Of a stretch of 64,000 bases of DNA, positions 41,456 to 50,282 are shown piece after piece. Position numbers and translations under genes: made by a program. This stretch comes from Nocardia beijingensis NBRC 16342 (GTDB lineage Bacteria; Actinomycetota; Actinomycetes; Mycobacteriales; Mycobacteriaceae): positions 186,001 through 250,000 of the forward strand of contig NZ_BDBC01000017.1 of assembly GCF_001612785.1 (NCBI RefSeq), read 5' to 3'. A model generated the notes under the pieces. It was not told the origin of the DNA. It did not search any database and was given only the letters and a program-made list of their open reading frames with translations. Within the stretch, counting starts at the first letter, position 1. Each line of letters opens with the position of its first letter.

Positions 41456-43141
41456 ATGGTTATCGATGACAGTCGGACGCGGACTCGTCGCAGGTCTGGG
41501 CCGAGGACCCACACGATGACGCTGCACCGGCTGCGCGGCGACCGTTTCGACAGTCACGAAGACCTACGGGCCTATGTCCGTCCGGAAAGTTTCGATCGAG
41601 AGGGCGTCAGCTGGCGCTGGGTCTACATCGAGGGTCTTACTGCCCTGCTGATTTCCGGAAGCACTCCACCGACGGATGCAAGCTGGTGTGGCGCGATGGG
41701 CTCGGTGACCAGTTCGCCAGTCGACGAGCAGACCCAGTCGGCGTTTCTGGTGCTGCTCATACGGACGGACAAGGCCGTCTACGCGGTCACCTGCGGCACG
41801 GGGCACTGGATGATTCCACACGATCGTTTCGATCCGGGTTTCGGCCTCGAATTCGCTATCCGATGCCTCGATGAAGGCCGAATCACCAAGGTGCGCCGGC
41901 ATTTGATGGATGCTCGGGGCCGCGTCGATGAGAACTCCATCCTCGGCGGCGGGTCCATTAACGGGTTCGGGATGGAGCGATTCGGCGAGATCGTCAGCCG
42001 AATCGCAGGTCGAATCAAGGATGTGCCGCTCACATTCAGCACCGGACGTAAGCGGGCCACGTTGGTGTCGGCCGGCCCGTCGTCCCTGACGTTGCGGATG
42101 GGCACCGCACCAGCGGACTTTCTTCAGGATCTCCTGCAGATCGAGCGGGTGTGTGAGCGGGATAGTCGGCTGCCTGAGTTCGACTTCATCGCCCAGATCC
42201 GTCCGGTTGACCGCAGATCCGACCAGGCTCGGCGTCTCGACGAGAAACTCGACGCCATGCTCGGTGCCGGCGAGCTGGGCTCGATCGGTCTAGTGGTGCC
42301 CAGCAGCTGCTATGAACACTACGAACATGCGGAATCGTTCTGCGTGACAACAGGTCCCGCGACGTTCCATAAGTCGGAAATTGCTGTCGGCGATCTCGTC
42401 GCATCGGTGCGTCGACGGCCACCCGGTACTCACTTGTCGGCGCTGCGCCAGGCATCGGTCACGATGTTCGAAGACGGGCATGCGAGCCACCCTCTGGGTG
42501 GTCCAACCCGCGCCGACTACTGGCTCACGGCCGAACTCGTCGACGCTATCGTTCACCACTTCTACTGGCAAGGCGACTGGTACGAGATCGGCGCCACCTA
42601 CCTCGACGTCATCGAGCGCCGGATTGCCGAACTCCTCGGACGGCCCACCACTGTCAGCATGCCGCTGTGGCCGAGAGGGGCGACCGAGTGGACATATAAC
42701 CACGAATGTGTTGCCGCCCAAGCCGGTTACGTGGCACTCGACAAAGACACCATCCACACCAAACGACTCCGAGGCGGGGGACTGGAGATCTGCGACGTCA
42801 TCGGCCCGGAGGGCCAGCTGATCTGCGTGAAGAAGGTGGCGCGGACCGAAGCGGTGAATCACCTTCTCGCGCAGGGCCGCGTCTCGGTGGAAACCCTCCG
42901 ATATGACGCTGCCGCCCGTGAGAAAGCCATCGCGAAAATCCGTGAGCTGGCGCCCGAACTGGAGCTGGACACCTCTTTCACCTCCCCGAGGTTGGTCTAT
43001 GCGATCTTGCTGGACAACAACAAGCCGGTGACTACGGATTCGTTGTTCGCGTTCGCGAAGGTGTCCTTGGTGCACACCGCGACGGTGCTGCAGGCGATGG
43101 GCATACGGCTGGAAATCGTCTCCCTGTCTCGAGGACGGTAG
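41456..43141 (+). CDS. DUF6119 / TIGR04141-like sporadically distributed protein
   Basis: 561 residues. The conserved late region GGGLEICDVIGPEGQLICVK then KVARTEAVNHLLAQGRVSVE matches the pattern of the DUF6119/TIGR04141 family (LEICDLL-x-QLIHVK, then SHLF-x-QG). An internal pattern YAVTCGTGHWMIPHDRFDPG then FGLEFAIRCLDEGRITKVR is also typical. No signal or membrane segment. AGGAGG ten bases before the ATG supports this start; ATG at 41516 is an alternative. The family is patchily distributed and often near restriction systems (from memory). Biochemical role unknown. It is divergent from the R-M operon across a shared promoter. Confidence 0.72.
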   Translation: MVIDDSRTRTRRRSGPRTHTMTLHRLRGDRFDSHEDLRAYVRPESFDREGVSWRWVYIEGLTALLISGSTPPTDASWCGAMGSVTSSPVDEQTQSAFLVLLIRTDKAVYAVTCGTGHWMIPHDRFDPGFGLEFAIRCLDEGRITKVRRHLMDARGRVDENSILGGGSINGFGMERFGEIVSRIAGRIKDVPLTFSTGRKRATLVSAGPSSLTLRMGTAPADFLQDLLQIERVCERDSRLPEFDFIAQIRPVDRRSDQARRLDEKLDAMLGAGELGSIGLVVPSSCYEHYEHAESFCVTTGPATFHKSEIAVGDLVASVRRRPPGTHLSALRQASVTMFEDGHASHPLGGPTRADYWLTAELVDAIVHHFYWQGDWYEIGATYLDVIERRIAELLGRPTTVSMPLWPRGATEWTYNHECVAAQAGYVALDKDTIHTKRLRGGGLEICDVIGPEGQLICVKKVARTEAVNHLLAQGRVSVETLRYDAAAREKAIAKIRELAPELELDTSFTSPRLVYAILLDNNKPVTTDSLFAFAKVSLVHTATVLQAMGIRLEIVSLSRGR

Positions 43142-43679
43142 GCGAGTGTCCCTCGACCGTGCTGACCTTGACGACGCAGGCAGCCGCGCTCGCCATGGTT
43201 CTCCGGTGTCCAGCTGGTACTTCGACTGCGAACGTGCGCTCTCGGTACATACCCTGCAGCCGACTCTCGCCTTCGCTAATACCCTTACCATGTGCAGCCC
43301 ATTCGCCGTCAGCGAAGCGTACGTGCCCGGTGGAGTGCGCTTCGTTCCGAGGCCAGTGGCGAGTGCGATGAGTTTGCGGTCATCGTAACTAAATTCGGAA
43401 TTATGGTGCCGCCATCCTGCGAGGGGTGGTATGTGTTGGCGACCCGCTGGTGGAGGAATCCGGATTTTTGGGTCGACGACGGCGTGGGCGTGGCCGGACG
43501 GGACCGAGGTACAGCGACCGCGCAGGCCTCGCCCGCCGCCCAACGCGCCGTCGCGTACTGGCGGGGCCGCAGGCTGACCGACTTAGGCTGCGAGAACCGC
43601 GGCCCTGGCTGAGCCCAGCACCCAATGATCTGGTGTGAAGCCGCGAGCGCGTAGCGGCTGGAAGGATTCCAGCACATGA
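43142..43679. other. Decayed stretch between cargo and integrase remnant
   Basis: About 540 bases with several short frames on both strands, none with a ribosome site or known motif. The N-terminal half of the integrase, which should lie here, is not recognisable, so it was probably deleted. Confidence 0.5.
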
Positions 43680-44108
43680 AAGCGGGATCGGTTTGTGCTC
43701 GACGTTGCCGAGCTGATTCTCGGTTCCGGATTGCGGCCGGGCCAAGCGTTGGCCGCATCCTGGGGCCAGTTCGACCTCAAGGCAGAATCGGCGACGTTCA
43801 CCATCTCGGCGACTTGTGTCCGGCTCGAGAGCAAGCGGATGATCGGCCAGGAGTTGGCGGAATCCGATGCCGGGCCCGGGTTGTCGCGCTCCCCGAGTTC
43901 ACGATCCAGATATTGCAGCGACTGCAATCTGAGCCGATGCACGGGCGATTGTGTGCAGTGAAGGAGCTTCGCGAGGTGGGTGGCATCGTGGCGGAGGTAG
44001 AAGACAAGATTTCGCTCGTCTTTTCGGGACAGGACGGTGTGCTACGCGATCCGCACAAGTTCAACCGGACGTGGCGCGATGCCCGGAGAACCTTGTACCG
44101 GGACGTCT
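43680..44108 (+). pseudogene. Tyrosine integrase remnant, 5' part (frameshifted)
   Basis: Phage-type integrase catalytic domain fragments in two frames: FVLDVAELILGSGLRPGQAL (the Arg of box I region GLRxGEALAL is kept as GLRPGQAL) and SWGQFDLKAESATFTISA in one frame, then RVVALPEFTIQILQRL, LVFSGQDGVLRDPHKFNRTW and RDARRTL in another. The N-terminal domain is absent. It is interrupted at 44109-44114 by the IS element. Not functional. Position next to tRNA-Asn identifies it as the island's own integrase. Confidence 0.75.
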
Positions 44109-44114
44109 CCTAGT

Positions 44115-45226
44115 TGTTGTGGGTCGTGACGTTGGTGACAGCTGGCCAGGGGTGAGCTGAAGGGGACGGATCTTCCGGCGGCAGGATGGAAAACGCCAAT
44201 CCTCCGTCCGTTCGACCGGAAAGACCCGTCCGTGACCCACCGTAACGCCCCGCTGACCATCGAAGGCCGCCGCCGGCTGGTGCAGCGTTGCCAGTCCCGT
44301 CCGATCGCGCACGCCGCCGCCGAGATGGGCATCTCCCGGCAGTGCGCGAGCAAGTGGGTGAACAGATTCCGCCGCTATGGCGAACTCGGCCTGCTCGATC
44401 GCTCCAGCGCCCCGCACCGGTCACCGACAGCTACATCGGTGCAGGTGGTGGCACGGATCGAACAGATGCGCCGCACCCGCAAATGGTCGGCTCGCCGGAT
44501 AGCACTGGAACTTGCTGTTGAGGGCATTCCCGTATCGGTGCGCACGGTTGGCCGGCATCTGCTGCGTCTGGGGCTCAACCGGCGCCGATTCCTGGATCCG
44601 GCGGGTCAGAACAACCGGCTCCCACGCCGCATCATTGCGCGTCGGCCCGGGCACATGGTGCACGTCGACATCAAGAAGGTCGGCCGGATCCCCGACGGCG
44701 GCGGTTGGCGCGTCCACGGCCCAGGATCGGCCCAGGACAAAGCCGCCCGCACAGCCAACCGGCGCACCCGGCCCGGCTATGTCTTCCTGCACACTGCGGT
44801 CGACGGCTACTCGCGGCTGGCCTACACCGAAGCATTGCCGGACGAGAAAGCTGTCACCGCGATAGGTTTCGTGTTCCGGGCCAGGGCGTTCTTCGCCGCG
44901 CACGGCATCACCAGGATCGAGCGGATCGTGACCGACAACGGCTCCTGCTACAAAGCTCGAGATTTCGGGAAGGTGCTGCTGGGTGCCCGGCATCAGCGGA
45001 TCACGCCTTACACGCCACGGCACAACGGGAAGGTCGAGCGCTACAACCGGATCCTGGCCGAGGAATTCCTCTACGCACGCGAGTGGACCAGCGAAAACCC
45101 AACGCACCCACGCGCTCAGCGTCTGGAACATCCACTACAACTACTATCGACCACACTCCGCCGCCGGAAACCAGCCACCAGCCAGCCGCCTCCACACCGG
45201 CGTCACCAACGTCCAGGCCTCATACA
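44115..45226 (+). mobile_element. IS481-family insertion sequence, 1112 bp
   Basis: Both ends begin TGT (minus strand at the right end) and share imperfect inverted repeats of about 25 bp, including the identical 12-mer GACGTTGGTGAC (left ends 44139). The six bases CCTAGT flank both sides (44109-44114 and 45227-45232), a target duplication of the NCTAGN form known for Bordetella IS481. It carries one transposase gene, which has a frameshift. It landed inside the island integrase. Confidence 0.88.
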
Positions 45227-45231
45227 CCTAG
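44232..45231 (+). pseudogene. IS481 transposase, single frameshift
   Basis: N-terminal HTH pair (LTIEGRRRLVQRCQSRPIAH, MGISRQCASKWVNRFRRYGE), then an integrase-core DDE domain: first Asp in HMVHVDIKKVG, second in IERIVTDNGSCYKARDF, and Glu in NGKVERYNRILAEEF. About 45 residues before the usual end the frame breaks in GAAAACCC near 45095; removing one A restores THALSVWNIHYNYYRPHSAA and ends at TAG (45229-45231), which lies in the target duplication, so the stop codon comes from host DNA. As it stands the protein runs into a foreign tail, so it is likely inactive unless the extra A is a sequencing error. Confidence 0.8.
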
Positions 45232-45232
45232 T

Positions 45233-45394
45233 ACACGTTCTGGAAGACCGTCCACGTTGATCGCCGAGGCGTCGGACTCGAAGACAGCCGCCAAGCGACT
45301 ACGACACTCTCACGCGGGGATCACCGAGCGGCACTACACTGCCTCGCTTGAGCAGCACCGGACTCGCTGGAACGGGGGGTTTCGGCGTCGCTAG
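45233..45394 (+). pseudogene. Tyrosine integrase remnant, 3' part
   Basis: After the IS: TFWKTV in one frame (the H/T-F-R-K-T-V box, with the catalytic Arg changed to Trp) and, after a one-base loss, STLIAEASDSKTAAKRLRHS then HAGITERHYTA in another, the box II region with the nucleophile Tyr in RHYTA. The expected L-G-H-S motif reads LRHS. It continues the 5' remnant at 43680-44108. Confidence 0.75.
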
Positions 45395-45473
45395 TTGACG
45401 GACGATCATTTGACGCCGAATTCTTGGCGTAGTCTTGGTGACGGTCCGCTAGAACGGCTGCAATGAAGAAGCC

Positions 45474-45497
45474 CCTGACCAGAATTTCCTGGTCAGG
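45474..45497 (-). terminator. Terminator after tRNA-Asn (island-derived)
   Basis: CCTGACCAG pairs with CTGGTCAGG across a six-base loop, on the minus strand 11 bases past the tRNA 3' end. The island supplied a new terminator in place of the original at 30216. Confidence 0.65.
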
Positions 45498-45507
45498 AGC
45501 TCTTTTG

Positions 45508-45580
45508 CTCCCCCATCTGGACTCGAACCAGAAACCTGCCGATTAACAGTCGGCTGCTCTGCCAATTGAGCTATAGGGGA
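45508..45580 (-). tRNA. asnT: tRNA-Asn (anticodon GUU)
   Basis: 73 bases on the minus strand, 5' end at 45580: acceptor TCCCCTA with TGGGGGA and discriminator G, D arm AGCTCAATTGGCAGAGC, anticodon stem-loop GCCGA-CTGTTAA-TCGGC, T arm TCTGGTTCGAGTCCAGA. CCA is not encoded. The gene remains intact because the island restores its 3' end. In M. tuberculosis the tRNA-Asn gene lies in the same neighbourhood as dnaG and dgt (from memory). Confidence 0.97.
45516..45545 (-). repeat. att copy within the intact tRNA-Asn
   Basis: 30 bases identical to 30263-30292. It covers the T arm and variable loop up to the anticodon loop. Together the two copies bound the 15.3-kb island. Confidence 0.85.
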
Positions 45581-45783
45581 TTGCCCTCGGCTCGTCCGGT
45601 TGGTATCGGGCGGGCCGAGGAGAAACTCTAGCGTATCGCTGGGCGGGAGCCCAAATCGCGTCGCTACCTGCTGTCTTGTCCGCTGGAGGTAGGGTGTCGT
45701 CACCCGGTGTCCGGATCGACAGGCGTGTGGGGCGTCGGGCAGGATGGGGGCGGCGAACTGGCAACTGGGAGGAGCACATCGAG

Positions 45784-46029
45784 ATGCTGCGGTTGATCAT
45801 CGGCGTGGCGGCCGGCTACGTACTCGGCAGCAAGGCCGGGCGGGCTCGCTACGAACAGATCAGCGCCGCGACCCGCGCGCTGACCGAGAGCCCGGTGACC
45901 CGCAAGCTCGTGCTCGTGGGCAGGCAGAAACTGGCGGACAAACTCAGCACCCGACCCCGCCTGGAGCCGATGGAACCGATCGATGAGCGCACCACCGTCC
46001 TGGTGCCGCACGACCAGCTGCGCCGCTGA
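45784..46029 (+). CDS. Small membrane-associated protein (Rv2342-like position)
   Basis: 81 residues. N-terminus MLRLIIGVAAGYVLGSKAGR then ARYEQISAATRAL is one short hydrophobic helix with a glycine-rich turn, as in YtxH-like proteins; the rest is charged and helical, ending VLVPHDQLRR. GGAGGAG lies ten bases before the ATG. A longer frame to 45676 is unlikely. It sits between tRNA-Asn and dnaG, as in mycobacteria. Function unknown. Confidence 0.7.
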   Translation: MLRLIIGVAAGYVLGSKAGRARYEQISAATRALTESPVTRKLVLVGRQKLADKLSTRPRLEPMEPIDERTTVLVPHDQLRR

Positions 46030-46039
46030 TCACACCCGC

Positions 46040-47959
46040 TCAGGCCCCGGTCGCGAAGTCCCCGTGGCTGCCCATCGCCTGGGTGAGCAGGCTCTTGCGG
46101 TACTGCTCGAGGGCGACGAGGTCGCCGAAGAGGGCTAGGTAGGCCTCCGGCTGTTCGGTCGAGGAGATCCGCTGCAGCCTGGACTTGAGCTCGGCGATCT
46201 GCCTGCCCACCCAGGCTTCCTGGGTGCGGGCGAGAACGCCGGAGACGAAGCGCGGGATGTCGGACTCCGACTTCACCGGCAGCGGCTCGGCGGCGAGTTC
46301 CGAGAGCAGTGCGCGCATGGTCAGGTCCTCGGTGCGGTCGGCGACGGCGTTGACCCATTCGGCGCCGCCGAGCCCGGCCGCCGTGCCGCCCGCCTCGGCG
46401 ATCAGGCCGCGAAGCACCGCGTAGGCGGGGTGGGTGAAGGCTTCGGCCTCGAGCGCGTCGAAACCCGCTCCGGCCATCGCCGGATATTGGAGGGCGGCCG
46501 CGAGCACCTGGCGCTGCGGCAGCAGGGTGGGATCGTTCGGATTAGGCCGCGCGGCGGGATGTTCGGCGACCACCTCGCGGGGCGCGGGCGTGCGCACCGT
46601 ACCGGTCCGCCCGCCGCCGTTGCGATGCCGCTTGGCTTCCTCGCCGACGCGGCGCACGACGGTTTGGATGTCGTCCCAGCCGACCCATCCGGCCAGTTTG
46701 GTGGCGTAGGCCTTGCGCAGGGCGTTGTCCTTGATCTGCGCGACCACCGGTACCGCCCGGCGCAGCGCCTCCACCTGCCCCTCCGCGGTGTCGAGGTTGT
46801 GGTCGGCCAGCAGGCCGCGAATCACGAACTCGTACAACGGGGTCCGGCGGGCGACCAGATCGCGCACAGCGGCGTCACCGGAGTGCTGACGCAGTTCGCA
46901 CGGGTCCTGCCCGTCCGGCGCGATCGCGATGTAGGTCTGACCGGCCAGCTTCTGATCCCCCGAGAAGGCCTTCAGAGCCGCCGCCTGGCCCGCGGCGTCG
47001 CCGTCGAAGGTGTAGATGATCTCGCCGCGCCAGAAATTGTCGTCCATCATCAGGCGGCGCAACAGGGCGAGATGCTCGTCACCGAACGCCGTGCCGCAGG
47101 AGGCGACGGCCGTCTTGACCCCGGCCAGGTGCATCGCCATGACGTCGGTGTAGCCCTCGACCACGACCGCCTGATGCCCCTTGGCGATCTCGCGCTTGGC
47201 GTGATCCAGGCCGAAGAGCACCTGAGATTTCTTGTACAGCAGAGTTTCCGGCGTGTTGATGTACTTGCCGGGCATGGTGTCGTCGTCGAAGAGTTTGCGG
47301 GCGCCGAACCCGATGACGTCGCCGGACAGGTTGCGGATCGGCCACAGCAGCCGCCGGTGGAAGCGATCGATCGGGCCGCGCTGACCTTGCCGGGACAGTC
47401 CGGCCGCCTCCAGCTCCTTGAAGTCGAACCCCTTGCGGAGCAGGTGCTTGGTAAGGGTGTCCCACCCGGCCGGGGCGTAACCGCAGCCGAATTGATGCGC
47501 GGCGGCGGCGTCGAAGTTGCGATCAGTGAGATATTTGCGCGCGGTTTCGGCTTCCGGCTCGCGCAGCTGGGCGACGTAGAACTCGTGCGCGGCCGCGTTC
47601 GCCGCGACCAGCCGGGACCGGGTGCCGCGGTCGCGCTGCACCGAGGTGCCGCCGCCCTCGTAGTTGATGCGGTAACCGATCCGGTCGGCCAACTGCTCGA
47701 CCGACTCGACGAAACCGACGTGCTCGATCTTCTGCAGGAAGGCGAACACGTCGCCGCCCTCGCCGCAGCCGAAGCAGTGGAACAGGCCGTGATTGGGTCG
47801 CACGTGGAACGACGGCGACTTCTCGTCGTGGAACGGGCACAGGCCCTTCATGGAGTCGGCTCCGGCGCGTTTGAGCGCCACGTACTCCCCCACCACGTCT
47901 TCGATCCGGACGCGCTCGCGTATTGCCGCGATATCGCGATCAGGAAGTCGTCCGGCCAC
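46040..47959 (-). CDS. dnaG: DNA primase
   Basis: 639 residues, the same length as mycobacterial DnaG. Zinc finger Cys41, His44, Cys62, Cys65 (CPFHDEKSPSF, LFHCFGCGEGGD). Catalytic TOPRIM core with VVVEGYTDVMAMHLAG (the Glu) and IIYTFDGDAAGQAAAL (the DxD). Active fold phrase FGARKLFDDDTMPGKYINTP. C-terminal helicase-binding region present. It makes RNA primers for replication. The GTG at 47959 fits the family start; the longer frame to 48220 is not used. The -10-like TAGACT just upstream suggests a leaderless transcript. Confidence 0.97.
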   Translation of the reverse strand: MAGRLPDRDIAAIRERVRIEDVVGEYVALKRAGADSMKGLCPFHDEKSPSFHVRPNHGLFHCFGCGEGGDVFAFLQKIEHVGFVESVEQLADRIGYRINYEGGGTSVQRDRGTRSRLVAANAAAHEFYVAQLREPEAETARKYLTDRNFDAAAAHQFGCGYAPAGWDTLTKHLLRKGFDFKELEAAGLSRQGQRGPIDRFHRRLLWPIRNLSGDVIGFGARKLFDDDTMPGKYINTPETLLYKKSQVLFGLDHAKREIAKGHQAVVVEGYTDVMAMHLAGVKTAVASCGTAFGDEHLALLRRLMMDDNFWRGEIIYTFDGDAAGQAAALKAFSGDQKLAGQTYIAIAPDGQDPCELRQHSGDAAVRDLVARRTPLYEFVIRGLLADHNLDTAEGQVEALRRAVPVVAQIKDNALRKAYATKLAGWVGWDDIQTVVRRVGEEAKRHRNGGGRTGTVRTPAPREVVAEHPAARPNPNDPTLLPQRQVLAAALQYPAMAGAGFDALEAEAFTHPAYAVLRGLIAEAGGTAAGLGGAEWVNAVADRTEDLTMRALLSELAAEPLPVKSESDIPRFVSGVLARTQEAWVGRQIAELKSRLQRISSTEQPEAYLALFGDLVALEQYRKSLLTQAMGSHGDFATGA

Positions 47960-48041
47960 GGCAGAGAGTCTAGGCGAAGGCGGGGCCGACGCGCCCGGTC
48001 GGCTCCACACCGCGATTTCCGGCGGCCCCGCCCGCCGGCGC

Positions 48042-48791
48042 TCACGGGCGGTCCAGTTCCGCGCGGATCGCAGCGACCGTTTCGGCCAGACGCGCCTGGT
48101 GAGAGCCCTGCCAGTAGATCCGGCCGCAAGCGCGGCACTGCCGGAAGGTGTCGTAGTAGCGGCGGGTGAGCGGTTCCAGGCGGTCCTCGACCTCGGCCTT
48201 GCCGACCTCGGCGACGACACCGCCGCAACGCAGGCAGCGGGTGAACGGATCCAGGCACGCGACGAGGTCGAGCCGCCGGATCAGCTCCACGACCTGGTCG
48301 ACCGGCCGGTCCGATCGGATGTAGACGCCGTGGGTGACGGCGCGGCGCTTCAACAGCCCCCGGTCACGGGTGAGCAGAATCCGATGCTCGGCCGCGGACG
48401 CTTCGGCGAGTTCGGCGTCGCCCGCCTCCCAGTGGCAGTGCACGTCGAGACCCAGCAACCGCATCAGCTTGGCGAGACCACCGAGATTCACGTCGGCGAG
48501 GAAGCGGGGCTCACGCAGCGGATGCGGGCGGACCAACGTCACCCGGCCGATGTCGAGTGTTTCGAAGACGGGATACGCGGTGATCCGCGCGCCGGGACGC
48601 GGGCGATGGTCGAAGTCGACCGGTTCTCCGTCGGCCAGGATCAGATCGATCTCGGTGTGCGGAATGCCCGCGGCCTCGATGACGTCCTTGACCGTCTGGT
48701 GCGGACGGCACGGCCGTCGCAGCACGGTGTAGCGCTCGCCGGGCCGCAGGAAGTCGTTCAACTCGGCGTAGACCCGGAGATCGACGCTCAT
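48042..48791 (-). CDS. Mut7-C RNase domain protein with ubiquitin-like N-terminus
   Basis: 249 residues. Residues 1-80 are a MoaD/ThiS-like ubiquitin fold ([40 protein letters not shown]). Residues about 90-245 are the Mut7-C PIN-like nuclease: [40 protein letters not shown], and a zinc ribbon with CLRCGG and [13 protein letters not shown]. The family is a predicted RNase of unknown target. The start overlaps the FIST gene end (ATGA), so the two are co-translated. Confidence 0.85.
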   Translation of the reverse strand: MSVDLRVYAELNDFLRPGERYTVLRRPCRPHQTVKDVIEAAGIPHTEIDLILADGEPVDFDHRPRPGARITAYPVFETLDIGRVTLVRPHPLREPRFLADVNLGGLAKLMRLLGLDVHCHWEAGDAELAEASAAEHRILLTRDRGLLKRRAVTHGVYIRSDRPVDQVVELIRRLDLVACLDPFTRCLRCGGVVAEVGKAEVEDRLEPLTRRYYDTFRQCRACGRIYWQGSHQARLAETVAAIRAELDRP

Positions 48792-49942
48792 TCGACGAAC
48801 AGCGCCATCGACGCCGTGAAGCCGTGCAGCGCGTTGCGGCCCGCGATGGGCCCGATCTCCCCGGCGGCGAAGAAGCCCGCGAGCGGGATGCCGTCGAGCA
48901 GGTCCTCGATGGTGGTGGCATCGTGGTCGGCCACGCCGAACATCCTGCGGCCGCGTCCGTTGCAGGTGAACAGCAGGGCGCCGGCCGGAGGTCCTGGCAG
49001 GTCGGTGCGCGCCCGCGCCAGCGCCGCCCGCAAGTCGTGGTCGGCTCCGATCGCGTCGCGGACCTGGAATTGGACGGTGGTGCCGACTTCCACGACCTCG
49101 CCCACCTCGATCGCGCCGCTGGCGGGATCGGCGCCGAGCAGGCCGCGGATCAGGAAATCGCCCTGCCCCGGCTCGACCAGATGCTCGTCGACGACGAAGC
49201 CGATCTGCAGGCCGCGCGCCATTTGTTCTTGCTGGTCGGGGGGCAGCACGGCGACGATCTGGCGCAGCCGCTCGATCGGAGGCAGGCCGCCGAGCCCGGT
49301 GATCACCGTGCCGTCCGCGCCGGTGACGGTGTAGGGGTAGCCGATCGGACGACAGCCCTGGGACACGATCGGCACGTTGTGCAAGCCGGGCAGACGCACG
49401 CCGACCGCGCCCGATGTCACCACGGCATGATCGCGGAACAGGCGGCTGCCTTCCGGGCCGTGGCCGCCGCTGACCAGCCCGCCCATCACGATGGTGCCGG
49501 GCAGGTCGGTGTTCACGTACTCCAGCAGCAGATCGGCCGGGAAGGAGTATGGGTCGGGTAGCAGCAGGTGGAAATCGCGCGCGGCCTTGTCGAAGCGATA
49601 GCCGGCGAGCAGCCCTCCGCTGGCCGTGCGCAGGAAGTCCAACTGGAAAGTCTCGGCGGCGGGCAGTCCGGAGGCCAGCCACACCGCCACCGCGGGCTCG
49701 TCCTCGATCTCGCGGCGGCCGGCCACCACCGCTTGGGCCACGCATCCGATCAAGGCGGGCACCCGGACCGTCCGGTGGACGCCGGAGAGCACCTCCACGG
49801 CGTCGTCGGTGTGCGCGCGGGACGCGAGCAGCACAGCGAGGGACGGCGCCGCGCCCGCGAGTTCGTCGCGGGCGCGTGCTGCGGCTTCCATGCCCGCTCG
49901 CCGCGCTTCCGGCGCGGTGGAGAGCCCTACTCCGATCCGCAC
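48788..49942 (-). CDS. FIST domain sensor protein
   Basis: 384 residues. FIST_N ([40 protein letters not shown]) and FIST_C ([60 protein letters not shown]). FIST proteins are predicted to bind small ligands such as amino acids. No membrane segment. The GTG at 49942 is favoured; an ATG at 50002 is possible. The gene is coupled to the Mut7-C gene. Confidence 0.85.
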   Translation of the reverse strand: MRIGVGLSTAPEARRAGMEAAARARDELAGAAPSLAVLLASRAHTDDAVEVLSGVHRTVRVPALIGCVAQAVVAGRREIEDEPAVAVWLASGLPAAETFQLDFLRTASGGLLAGYRFDKAARDFHLLLPDPYSFPADLLLEYVNTDLPGTIVMGGLVSGGHGPEGSRLFRDHAVVTSGAVGVRLPGLHNVPIVSQGCRPIGYPYTVTGADGTVITGLGGLPPIERLRQIVAVLPPDQQEQMARGLQIGFVVDEHLVEPGQGDFLIRGLLGADPASGAIEVGEVVEVGTTVQFQVRDAIGADHDLRAALARARTDLPGPPAGALLFTCNGRGRRMFGVADHDATTIEDLLDGIPLAGFFAAGEIGPIAGRNALHGFTASMALFVE

Positions 49943-50282
49943 CCCTCCATGGTAGCCAACCTGGGGAAATAGCGAATTGCTCTGTCGCACAATCGGTTTC
50001 AACGGTACCGCGCCGCCGTTGCGTCAGACGGCCCGAAGCGCAGGGCTCAGACCAGCGGTTTCCCCGCTCCACGATGGGAGCGCCGAAGTGGCGGGAAGGT
50101 TGCGAATGGATAGCTGTTCGGCCGCAGTGGGCGCATCATCCATGCTTCCCAGCCCGGAGAGGTCCAGAGGATCTGAGCGACAATGGCCGCAACCACACTC
50201 TGTTCTCGGTCGACCGAGATCAGGATGTCGGCGCAGGCCGGCGCACCGCGGCAAGACCTGATGAGGACAGGCGGGAGACATC
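49943..50282. other. Intergenic stretch before the 916-residue gene
   Basis: 340 bases; promoters for both divergent genes should be here. No tRNA, repeat or coding signal recognised. A GGGAGACATC ribosome site just precedes the downstream GTG. Confidence 0.5.

Larger units (their letters stand above)
30263..45545. mobile_element. Genomic island in tRNA-Asn, 15.3 kb, carrying a type I R-M defence module
   Basis: Bounded by a 30-bp direct repeat of the tRNA-Asn 3' part (30263-30292, 45516-45545). Beside the intact tRNA lie the two halves of a tyrosine integrase interrupted by an IS481-type element. Cargo: hypothetical protein, Ser/Thr kinase, hsdR, hsdS, hsdM, HTH pseudo-methylase, DUF6119-like protein. 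No phage structural, replication or conjugation genes are seen, so it is an integrative defence island that has lost its own mobility. The integrase is broken in several places, so excision would need help from elsewhere. By eye, hsdS and neighbours look less GC-rich than the flanks. Confidence 0.85.

Noticed and set aside
44705..45394. 229-codon frame linking IS DNA with the integrase 3' part
   Set aside because: It is a chance fusion of an out-of-frame transposase stretch with the integrase remnant; only the last 50 codons are meaningful.
48042..50072. 676-codon frame joining the Mut7-C protein to upstream sequence
   Set aside because: The first 400 codons overlap the FIST gene in another frame and are Arg/Pro-rich. 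The Mut7-C start at 48791, coupled to the FIST stop, is far better.
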